DNA of 11,787 nucleotides from JBOHHR01 sp050740975 (GTDB lineage Bacteria; Pseudomonadota; Gammaproteobacteria; JBOHHR01): NCBI GenBank assembly GCA_050740975.1, contig JBOIEE010000248.1, positions 1 to 11,787 of the forward strand, read 5' to 3'. Shown piece by piece: positions 1 to 7,723 of this stretch (position 1 is its first letter; each line of letters starts with the position of its first letter). The notes under the pieces were generated by a model. It saw only the letters and a program-made list of their open reading frames with translations, ran no database searches and was not told where the DNA came from. The position numbers and the translations under genes were made by a program.

Positions 1-63
1 GGCGATGAGGCCATAGCGGAACAGGGCCACGGCCTGGCGGCGGTGGTTATTCTCATCGGTCAT
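1..63 (-). CDS. DDE/integrase-core transposase, N-terminal fragment (cut by window edge)
   Basis: Reading leftwards from an ATG at 63-61, the first 21 codons are open and begin MTDENNHRQAVALFRYGLIA, then leave the window. From memory of the family, this resembles the start of rve (integrase-core) transposases with an N-terminal helix-turn-helix region, in which an ALFRYGxIA motif lies close to the initiator. Such enzymes cut and join the ends of an insertion sequence. The start is supported by a strong ribosome binding site six bases upstream. Only the extreme N-terminus is visible, so the catalytic DDE residues, the IS family and whether the gene is intact cannot be judged. The element lies at the outer side of the decayed accessory region, which fits an insertion sequence having taken part in its rearrangement. 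A non-transposase protein with a similar start is possible but less likely. Confidence 0.6.
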   Translation of the reverse strand, partial: MTDENNHRRQAVALFRYGLIA

Positions 64-69
64 GGGAAG

Positions 70-75
70 CTCCTT
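70..75 (-). promoter_or_regulatory. Ribosome binding site of the transposase fragment
   Basis: The minus strand carries AAGGAG followed by six bases (CTTCCC) and the ATG at 63-61. This near-consensus Shine-Dalgarno at ideal spacing is the main support that the short open frame at the left edge is a real gene start. Confidence 0.7.
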
Positions 76-439
76 GGAGGGTGTGTGGTCCGAGAAGCTA
101 CCCGATTCAACGCGGCGGATCTGGCCCCGTTTGGTGTTGGTGGCGTTTTTGGGGTCCACCGCTTGGTAGCGGCCGGGGGCCAAAACCGAGTGGTGGAGGG
201 AGATAAGGAAGCTGCGCCCCCGCGATCTCTCGCCATGCGGGCAGGACACACTCACGGGTACCCGCAGCCTTGCCGCAACTGCGGCTCAACGTTTCACTAA
301 CTCGTCACATACGTCCGGCTTCCCTGAGGTGTCTCCAGAGCTGTCGCCCGTCGCCTTGTGTGTCTTCTCGCGCTGGATCCGTCGCGGCTTGGATCGGGGT
401 TCCTGCCGCTCCCACCGCCCCACCGAACTGGAGTGCGCC
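76..439. other. Gene-free stretch between transposase and esterase
   Basis: No frame here reads like a recognisable protein; the open frames are short, overlap one another and lack family-like composition. It should include the upstream end of the insertion sequence, but I cannot fix a terminal inverted repeat without the other end of the element. A perfect palindrome GCCGCA-AC-TGCGGC lies at 272-285, with an overlapping CCGCAG/CTGCGG pair (262-267 and 279-284). It has no T-run, so it does not look like an intrinsic terminator. It could be part of a transposon end, which is speculation. Confidence 0.4.
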
Positions 440-1366
440 TTAAGGCTTCAACGCTCGGTAGAGAAAAGGCAGGCTGAATTCCATACGGTAATCGATGCCA
501 GAATGGTTGTCGTCGAACTCTTCGTAACGATGCACAATACCGCATTCGCGTAGCCGTTTCGACAATATACGCGACCCGTAATGGATGTGGTATTGGTCCT
601 TCCAGCCCCAATCGATGTATAGGCCCTTTAGCGATTGCAGATTTTTTCTGTATTGACCGATGAGATGAATAGGGTCGTGCTGCAGCCAGCGCTTCCAGCG
701 CTCCTGCAACAGTTCACCGGTTTCCAGGTTAAACGGTAGACGAGATCCATTGGGCGCCTTTGGATCGGGGTCATAGCTCGCGGCCATACATAGGTTCATC
801 AGGCAATGGAGCTCCCCGTTCCCCAGCTTCTCTTTCTTCCAGACGTGTTCGAGAAAGCGGCGCACGCGTCCGTCATCGAGACCGTCCGTCGCGTTGCTCT
901 CCTGCGCCAAGACATCGATGGCGCCGGGCTTGCGCTTGCTCTCGCGATACTTAGCGAGTTCGTTCAGCGTATTAGGCCAGTCGCAACGGTAGATGAAATT
1001 AAAATAAGCATCCCCCGAGTGGTTTGCGATCGCGCCCCAAAAGCGGGCGTACTTCATTCCGTGTATCATTGCGCCGTATCCACCCGAAGACTTGCCGAAA
1101 CAGCCCCGGTGTTCGCGCGAGGCTAAGCTGCGAAACTCGCGGTCAATGAAAGGAATCAATTCCAGCGTTAGGTAATCGGCATAATTCCCAATGGCTGAAG
1201 AATTCACATATTGGTTGCCGCCGAAAGCAGTGAAGCAATCGGGAAATACCAAGATGCAAGGCCCCATCTTGCGCTGATGCGTGAGACGCGCGGCGCGCTC
1301 GGGGACATTTTCTTCGAAGTCTCGCCAGTTGGTGTGGGACATCCCGGAACCCGTGTATCCGACTAA
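440..1366 (-). pseudogene. 5'-truncated esterase (alpha/beta hydrolase, esterase-D-like family)
   Basis: An open frame of 300 codons runs from ATG 1342-1340 to TAA 442-440. Family-like sequence begins before that ATG: codons 1366-1343 read LVGYTGSG, continuing into MSHTNW, which matches the interior of putative serine esterases (PF00756-like). Catalytic residues numbered from the ATG are Ser85 in GKSSGG (a GxSxG elbow), Asp249 in WGWKDQ and His280 in DDNHSG, so the triad is complete. PDCFTAFGGNQYVNSSA is also family-typical. Missing is the N-terminal part, roughly 50-60 residues by family memory, including the first strands of the fold. Just upstream the frame meets TGA at 1381-1379, and the sequence becomes that of the divergent TcA remnant. 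No ribosome binding site is evident before 1342. It is most likely a remnant; a shortened protein could still be translated but would probably not fold. Its substrate is unknown. Confidence 0.75.
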
Positions 1367-1374
1367 ATTTAGCG

Positions 1375-2790
1375 TTGATCAACTCGAGTATCGACGGCGT
1401 GCACGTGGGGACGCCGAGTTCCGTTCCCGGCGACAGCGCAGCGGACAAAGCGAGGACCTATGAGACGTCGGCCGACATCAAGACGACCGCCACCGCCGTG
1501 GAGCCGGGTGCCAACCCGGAGCTAGTGAACCATCAAAAGGCGCACGACAACGCCTACGAGATCCTAGGCAAAGCAGTGCATCCATGGGAACTCCCGCTCG
1601 ACCTCGGCATCGAGGAGGCGGGCGTTTACCTCGAGCACCTAGGGGTAGCGCGGTACCGGATGATGGAAGTCTTCCGCGACACGACAACACTGACGCTGAC
1701 CGATGCCGACATCGCGGGGGAGCATCTGGGCCTGACGCCGCATACACGCCGAATCATTGCCGGTCAGGCGGTCAACTCGCTGGAACAGCACTGGGGATTT
1801 ACCGCGAGTACTTTCCTCAACCAGGTGCGACAGGTGCCGCTGTTTCTGAGCGCATCTGGTCTGAGTTATCTCGAGCTTCTGGAGTTGCTCGACACCGCTT
1901 TCGTTGAGGGCCTAACGACCGCGCCGAACGGCACGGATCCGCAACCGATCATCAGCCGGGAAGTCGAGGGCGACGGGTGCGCGCTGGAGGATATGACGCT
2001 CTTCCCGCTCGGACAGTCCTCGCCGAGCACCATCGAGATCAGCAAAGCCCTCGACCGCGTCCACCGCTTCCTTCGGCTTCGCCGCGCGCTCCGCTGGTCG
2101 ATCACCGACATGGACCGGGCGATCACGGCGCTGCAGCTCGGGCGGCACGAGAATTCCTTCGACGTGAAGCTGGATGACGCCTTCGTCGTGGAGCTGTCGC
2201 TGGTCGAGCGGCTGGGGAAGGACCTGGTGCTGCCGTTGATCGAGCTCCTGAGCTGGTGGGCGCCGATAGACACGCGCACTGCCGCTCACGCCGAGAAGAA
2301 GGCGAGGAAGTCGCTCTTCGAGCGGCTGTTCCTCGACAAGTCGGTGATGAACCCCGACGACCTAAGTTTCCAGCTGCTCTTCGCGGAGTTGACCGGAGGG
2401 GATCTCGCGCCGGTGGCGCCCATCGCCGAACACGCCCCCAGAGTGCTTGCCGCGCTACGGATGTCAGCGCCCGACCTCTCGCTCCTGACGAGCAGCGAGG
2501 TGAGCCAGCAGGTGCTGCACGTGCCGGCGAGCGAAATCGCGGTCGAACCGGTCGAGGGAAAAACGTTGCTCAACCTGGCCAACCTGTCGCAACTGCACCG
2601 CATCGCCTCCTTCGCGCGCAAGCTCAAACTCGGGATCCGCGATCTGCTCGCGCTGAAGGCGGTCAGCGAGGTCGACCCCTTCGACCTGGCGCATCTCGAG
2701 AACACCCGCTGGTTCGTGGAGCGCGCGCGGAAGGTCCGTGCCTCCCGGTTCACGATCGCCGAGGTGGATTACCTGCTGCGTCACGTGTCG
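1375..2790 (+). pseudogene. TcA segment A: helical shell region
   Basis: This is the first TcA frame. An open frame runs from TTG 1375 to a spurious stop at 2862, but the family sequence leaves this frame near 2790. TcA-like motifs include PWELPLDLG around codon 71 of this frame, LEHLGVARYRMMEVF (codons 86-100) and, near its end, FTIAEVDYLLRHVS, all typical of the alpha-helical shell of TcA. The TTG is not a real start: in intact TcA this region lies several hundred residues into the protein, and family-like sequence may begin as far back as 1364. The last codons before 2862 (Ser/Thr/Arg-rich) are out-of-frame translation. Confidence 0.8.
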
Positions 2791-2890
2791 CAGGCACCAC
2801 AGGCGTCGCGCCGACACCCGAACGCCTCGAGCTGCTCCTCGACGAGATCGACAGCGGGCTGAACAAGATCATCGCCGAGACCGCGTTCCG
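2791..2890 (+). pseudogene. TcA segment B: short frameshifted continuation
   Basis: After one base is lost or gained near 2785-2800, the family sequence continues in another frame as GVAPTPERLELLLDEIDSGL and then NKIIAETAF. In intact TcA the phrase SGVAPT...LLLDEL directly follows the YLLRH motif that ends segment A, so the order is correct and only the frame has changed. Recognisable sequence stops near 2890, where the large internal deletion begins. Confidence 0.75.
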
Positions 2891-2919
2891 GGCCGGCCCC
2901 GCGCCCGATCCGGACGGCG

Positions 2920-3879
2920 GTCCCCGTCGTGTTCAACCGCCGGTTGTATCTGTTCTGGCCCGTGATCGACAAGGTGCCCGACGAATCTCAGTCTCTCCAA
3001 TCGGAAGAGGAGCAGAGAACCTTTTTGCGTATCGGGCTCGCTTGGAGCGAATACAAGAACGGCAAATGGTCGGCGAAGAAGGTCAGTGGTCAATACCCGA
3101 TCATTGATACGAAATATCCGGCAGAAAATGTCGATCATAGCTTGTTGTCGTTCGCCGCGGACACCGGGCAACACGGTAAGATCGCGGCGAAGTTCCCCGT
3201 GTCCAACGTGGAGCTACGAATCCCTTACCTCTTTGCGATGTGGGAGGGGGACAGTTCTTTCGACTTCGATGTGCACGGGGACTTTCTGTTCGCGGGCTGC
3301 GGTATGAAGCAATTGGCCGATCCTCACGCGGCACAGTCGGCGCAGCTTGCGGGACGTTTTCCTTACGGAACCAAGCCCTCGTATATGGGCTTGGAGGAGA
3401 TGCCGGCGATCTCCTCCTCGAAAACCGTTCGCAACTACGTCCCGCAACTCAACGTCGAGATCGACCTCCTCAAGCTGCCGCCCGGCGGAGCCTTCCAGCT
3501 CCTGTTCCCGCACCAGCACGAGTGAGAGTTCGTCTTCCCGCAACCGTTCTTCGTCGAGGACGATCTGAGAACCTTCTTCGTGCGTTCGAGGGTGGAGAAG
3601 CTGGAAACGTGGTCGGCCGCCTCCAAAGCATTCCCGAAGATCCCCGATGTCACAGCGCCAGACGATTGGGCGACGACATCAGTTACGAAGGTGAAGCACG
3701 TCGAGGAGATCCCCCGCTTCACGTTTCAGACCTTCTACCATCCGTACGTCTGTTCGTTCACCAAGCGCCTTGCGGAGAGCGGCATCGACGGCCTACTTCG
3801 CTGGTCCTCGGAGAGCGATGGAGCCCAGTTCGAGTCGCTAACGCTGTTCGGCAAGAACAAGCGCTCGGCGATTCTGTAG
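2920..3879 (+). pseudogene. TcA segment C: central beta-rich region with in-frame stop
   Basis: Family-like sequence resumes at PVVFNRRLYLFWPVIDK. In intact TcA this motif follows DGDHLIP, several hundred residues after the end of segment B, so the start marks a deletion junction and the GTG at 2929 is not a true start. The frame runs to TGA 3523-3525 and continues in the same frame as EFVFPQPFFVEDDLRTFFV to TAG 3877-3879, so the TGA is a simple nonsense mutation. The second half contains YHPYVCSFTKRLAESGIDG, which corresponds to the TcA stretch preceding the GAYSxYNxELFFH block. Confidence 0.8.
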
Positions 3880-5640
3880 AGAAACCTATCCGGCGGAGGT
3901 GGTCGATTTCGACCGCGGCGGCGCGTATTCGATCTACAACTACGAGCTCTTCTTCCATATCCCGATGCTCATCGGGGATAGGCTGAGCAAGAACCAGCGT
4001 TGCGAGGAGGCGCAGCGCTGGTATCACTTCGTGTTCGACCCCCTCGCGCGGAGTGACGCCAAAGGGGCCAAGGCATTCTGGAAGTTCAAGCCGTTCCACG
4101 AAAACGCGGATGACCTGCACCCGATTCAGGAGCTGATGGCGCTGCTCGCAGGGGCGGAGACCGACCTCGATGCCGCCGAAGTGAAGAAGCTGAAGGACGA
4201 TCTGCGGCTCCAGATCGCGCTGTGGCAGAACGATCCATTCAAACCGCACCTGATCGCCCGGCTGCGCCCGCTGGCCTATCAGTGGAATGTCGTGATGAAG
4301 TATCTCGACAACCTCATTGCGTGGGGTGACCAGCTGTTCCGGCGCGATACCATCGAGTCGATCAACGAGGCCACGCAGCTCTACGTCCTTGCGGCCGACA
4401 TCCTCGGCGCGCGCCCGCACGATGTCCCACGCGAGCTCGCCTCGCCGATGACGTACGCCGAGCTCCTCGAGTCCGGACTGGACGACTTCTCCAACGCGCT
4501 CGTGCTCTTCGAGCCACTCGTCGTTGACCTGAGCGAGTACGACGGTGGCAACGGCGGCGGCGGCCCGGTGCCGGATTTGAAGACGCTCTATTTCTGCATC
4601 CCGCGCAACGAGAAGGTGCTTAGCTACTGGGACACGGTCGCGGACCGGCTGTTCAAGATCCGCCATTGCATGAACATCGAAGGCGTTGTCCGGCAGCTCC
4701 CGCTCTTCGAGCCGCCCATCGACCCGGCGCTCCTGGTGCGCGCCGCGGCCGCAGGGATCGACATCGGCAGCGTGCTCAACCAGCTCAGCGCCGCCGTGCC
4801 GCACCACCGCTACGGGGTCCTTCACCAAAACGGCGAGCGTCGTTGGCTTGGGCGCACAACTGCGCTGGAGAAGCGCGATGCGGAGGCGGTCGCGCGGCTG
4901 CGCTCCGGCCATGAGCTCCAGCTCCTGGACGATGTCCGCGCGATCAAAACCCAGCAGATCGAGGAGACGCAGCACGTCAAGAGCGCACTCCTGAAATCAC
5001 GCGAAATCGTGGACAAGCGGCAAAAGTATTACGGCAAGCTCACCTCCGGAACGCCTCCCTTCTTGAACCAATGGGAGGTGGCGCACCTTCTCTTGACCGC
5101 CGAGGCCGCGATCGCACACGCCGTCATCGAGGGAGTTCAGGCCAGTGCGGCAGCGTCCTACCCGATTCCGACGGGGATGGTCGGGGGTGCGGGGATCTCG
5201 AGTCCGGTTCAGCTCAACACCATATTCAGCGGCGAGGCGACCGGGGACGGCATCGAGGCGGGCGCGAAGACGGCAGGGATCGTCGTCACATTGATGCGGG
5301 AGGCCGCCACCGTGGCCGCGGTAATGGGCACGCACTACCGGCGCGCGGACGAATGGACGCTCCAAGAATCGTGTACCGCCAAGGAGCTGGAGCAGATCGA
5401 CAAGCAAATCGCCGCGGCCGACATCCGCATCGCGATCGCCCAACAGGAGTTGGCGAACCACGACCAGCAGGTGGAACGCGCGAAGGAAGCGGACGCCTTC
5501 ATGCGCGACAAGTTTACCAATCAGGAACTCTACGACTGGATGGTGTCGCAGACCGCTGCCGTCTACTTCCAGAGCTATCAGCTCGCGTTTGACATGGCGA
5601 GGAAGGCCGAGCGCGCGTTCCAGTTTGAGCGCGCGTCGGA
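3872..5640 (+). pseudogene. TcA segment D: linker and pore-forming channel region
   Basis: A frameshift near 3870-3880 moves the reading frame, which resumes as ETYPAEVVDFDRGGAYSIYN and then YELFFHIPMLIGDRLSKNQR, the best-conserved block of TcA proteins. The longest open frame starts at GTG 3899, which is not a biological start. Codons about 330-385 and 490-540 from there are charged, heptad-like helices (such as KELEQIDKQIAAADIRIAIA), with a Gly/Ala-rich low-charge stretch between them (about 398-470, including GMVGGAGISSPVQL). This helix-tip-helix layout matches the TcA translocation channel. The family frame is lost near 5636-5645; the remaining codons to 5794 are out of frame. Confidence 0.8.
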
Positions 5641-6656
5641 CATAGCTTCATCCAGTTTGGATATTGGGACAGCCTCACGAAGGGGCTGTTGGCCGGAGAA
5701 AAGCTGCAATACGACCTCCGGCGGCTCGAGGCCGCCTACCTCGAGCAGGGCAAACTCGAGTACGAAATCGTTAAACACGTCTCCCTCGCGCTGACAGACG
5801 CGCCGGCGCTGGTCGAGCTGCGTGAGACGGGCGAATGTTTCGTCGAGATCAGCGAGGCCTTGTTCGATCTGGATTTCCCTGGGCACACCCACCGTCGCGT
5901 CCATTCCGTTGGCCTGACAATTCCCTGCGTCACGGGGCCGCTCACCGGCGTCAATTGCACGCTGACCCTATTGGAGAACTCCGTCCGCGTCAGCAGCGTG
6001 CCCACTGGAGCCGACGGAAACTACGCCCGCGATGCGAACGGCGACTCAAGGTTCCGGGACAGTGTGGCGGCGATACAGTCCATCGTCACCAGCGGCGGCC
6101 AGAATGATTTCGGCAGGTTCGACTCCAACAGCCCGGACGAGCGCTACCGGCCGTTCGAGAATGCGGGCGCCATCAGCAAATGGCGAATCGAGCTGCCCAA
6201 GGATTGCAATCATTTCGATTTCGCGACCATCTCGGACGTCCTGCTGCACCTCCGATACACAGCGCGCGACGGCGGCGGTATCCTCCGCGATGCCGCCATG
6301 CAAGAGATTGTTAAGGCTGTGCCGAAGGAGGGCGTACGACTGTTCAGCGCCCGCTATGAGTTCCCGACCGAGTGGCACCGGTTTCTGCACCCAGTGGTGG
6401 GCCAGCCCGTGCAGACGCTGCAGTTCACTCTCACCCCCGCGCGGTTCCCCTTCCAGTACCGCGACATGCCGATCAGCGTCTCCAAGATCGAGTTGGTGCT
6501 GAGGCTTCGGCCGATTTTAGTTTCGACCTACATGCAAGGCGGTGCCCCACTCAAGGTGAGCCCGTCTGCTCCTGACAACATCGATCCGACGCCTGGTACG
6601 CTCACCAGCAGTTCGGCCGACCTCGACGGCACGCCACATGCCATACTGTCGTTGGG
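5641..6656 (+). pseudogene. TcA segment E: end of channel and TcB-binding region
   Basis: After the frameshift the sequence reads SFIQFGYWDSLTKGLLAGEK and continues with LVELRETGECFVEISEALFD and VGLTIPCVTGPLTGVNCTLT, all hallmark phrases of the TcA C-terminal third. ISDVLLHLRYTARDGG and YEFPTEWHRF then mark the region that docks TcB. The open frame 5689-6681 ends at a TGA reached only because of an extra G in the 6654-6658 run. Apart from its ends this stretch of about 330 codons is undamaged, so an automatic annotation may call it as a separate protein. Confidence 0.8.
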
Positions 6657-6830
6657 GGCAGCCTGGCAAGGTGCCCGGTGACCGGATGTTGGAGGTTACG
6701 AGCCAGGACGTCAGTGTGCTCGCAGAGCAGATCCAGGTGGTGTCCCCCGAACGGCACCAATCTCCACCGGCTGAATCCCGATGCCATCGTGGACCTCGGT
6801 ATTCTGTGTCACTACTCGATTGCGGACTGA
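6657..6830 (+). pseudogene. TcA segment F: C-terminus with two homopolymer shifts
   Basis: From the G5 run the frame +1 over reads GKVPGDRMLEVTSQDVSVLA and then EQIQVVSP. After the C5 run (6744-6748) another frame reads NGTNLHRLNPDAIVDLGILC and then HYSIAD, before TGA at 6828-6830. Removing one G and one C would restore a continuous, family-like C-terminus ending in the usual LGIxCHYS-type phrase. Both lesions are single-base gains in short homopolymers. Confidence 0.75.
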
Positions 6831-6885
6831 GGCGGCGAACAAAGTCGCTTTATTTATCGATTATTCGAAATGATGTACTGGATGA

Positions 6886-7517
6886 CACCAGCAGCGCGAA
6901 CAACACAGCGGCCTATTCGATCCCAACCTGCGGGATGAGGGATTCTCGCGGATTGAAGGCCTCGGGGCAGAGCGCAGAAAGCATCTGGAAGCTGGAGCTG
7001 CCCGCCGCGTTTCGACTGTTTATTCAATTACAACACGATTTCGGACGTGATCCTGCACCTGCGCTACACGGCGAGGCAGGGCGGGTCTGTACTGGGGGAG
7101 GGAGCGGTCACCTACATAGAAGAGCTCGTCGGAGCCGCCGATACCTCGGGCTTAGCCCTGCTGCTCAGCCTGCCGCATGAGTTTCCCAGCGAGTGGCATA
7201 AATTTGTCGTTGCAAATGCGGGCTCCCCTAGTCCGAGCGTTTCTTTCAGTGCCAACGTGAAGCGGGAGTACTTCCCTTACTTCACACAAGGCAAAGACAT
7301 TATAGTCAATGCCATACAAATTCTTGCTATACAGGGTGAGGAACTAAGTACAGTTACGCTGAAAGATGCTGACTTTGACTTAGGAAGCTTTTCTGCTGGC
7401 TTGAACTCTCTGGGAGAGGCCGTGTTTGCGCCCGCTCTTGTCGGGCCAATAGGAGAAAAGTTTGATCCAGATGCACCGGTCTTTATCCTAATCAAGTACT
7501 CCGTGGAATCGGTATGA
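6886..7517 (+). pseudogene. Second TcA C-terminal remnant
   Basis: Directly after the first TcA stop is a second TcA-like C-terminus. It appears in three frames: SGLFDPNLRDEGFSRIEGLG (6907 on), then ESIWKLELPAAFRLF (about 6977-7021), then FNYNTISDVILHLRYTAR (from about 7023), which stays open to TGA 7515-7517. The last open frame from ATC/ATG-like codon 7047 gives 156 residues, including HEFPSEWHKF and a terminal FILIKYSVESV. These phrases parallel SDVLLHLRYTAR and YEFPTEWHRF of the first copy. DNA identity is 24 of 30 bases between 6235-6264 and 7044-7073, so the two copies are related but clearly diverged. Everything upstream of about 6886 in this copy is missing. It is the tail of a former tandem TcA gene, not a working protein. 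Confidence 0.75.
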
Positions 7518-7723
7518 TGGCCGGAGCGATGTGCGCTTTGCTCAGCGCCCCGCCCATTTGCCTGGCAAAACGTGATCGCGGGTCACACGGTGAGCGACGC
7601 ACCCAATTGGCGCGCAGATCACGCTACGATGTCGGAATTCAAGATACATCGATACCACACCGCTGTGTTGACGTCATCGGAGAAGATGCCGAGGAGCTTA
7701 GTGGGCCGAACGTGCTCGGCGTC
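7518..7723. other. Unassigned spacer between TcA remnant and ruvA
   Basis: This is where ruvB would be expected to begin on the minus strand, but no minus-strand frame here resembles RuvB. The plus frame of the second TcA remnant stays open past its stop through this stretch and into the antisense of ruvA, but I do not recognise it. A perfect 5-bp hairpin, GCCGA-ACGTGC-TCGGC at 7705-7720, lies just past the ruvA stop. It lacks a T-run, so at most it is a weak 3' structure for ruvA mRNA. Confidence 0.45.

Larger units (their letters stand above)
1364..6830 (+). pseudogene. Tc toxin A-subunit (TcA) gene, decayed: overall extent
   Basis: Joining successive frames gives one protein collinear with TcA subunits of toxin complexes. 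TcA proteins bind the host cell and form the large injection channel to which the TcB-TcC cocoon docks. Order seen: helical shell segment (about 1480-2890), beta-rich segment starting VVFNRRLYLFWPV (2926 onward), channel region (about 4900-5640) and C-terminal TcB-binding region (about 5690-6830). Lesions: the N-terminus is missing at about 1364; a frameshift near 2785-2800; a large internal deletion at 2890-2920; an in-frame TGA at 3523-3525; a frameshift near 3870-3880; a frameshift near 5636-5645; and single-base insertions in a G5 run (6654-6658) and a C5 run (6744-6748). The natural stop is TGA 6828-6830. No TcB or TcC gene is present in the window. It cannot make a working toxin. Assignment to TcA is by recall of conserved motifs, not by a search. 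Confidence 0.85.

Noticed and set aside
272..285. GCCGCA-AC-TGCGGC palindrome as an intrinsic terminator.
   Set aside because: The loop is only two bases and no T-run follows on either strand.
2256..3107. A 283-codon plus-strand open frame spanning the segment A/C region.
   Set aside because: Only its part near 2791-2890 is family-like (segment B); the rest is Arg-rich out-of-frame translation of TcA.
3758..4975. A 405-codon open frame on the minus strand opposite the TcA channel region.
   Set aside because: It is antisense to clearly TcA-like sequence and has no recognisable motif; a long antisense frame is expected in GC-rich coding DNA.
6654..6748. Programmed ribosomal frameshifting at the G5 and C5 runs.
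   Set aside because: The gene also lacks its N-terminus and a central block and carries a stop and other frameshifts, so there is no functional product for recoding to serve.
6638..7180. A 180-codon frame bridging both TcA remnants, suggesting one fused protein.
   Set aside because: Only parts are in the family frame (about 6657-6746 and 6977-7021); the rest is out of frame, and the first gene's natural stop at 6828 lies within it in another frame.
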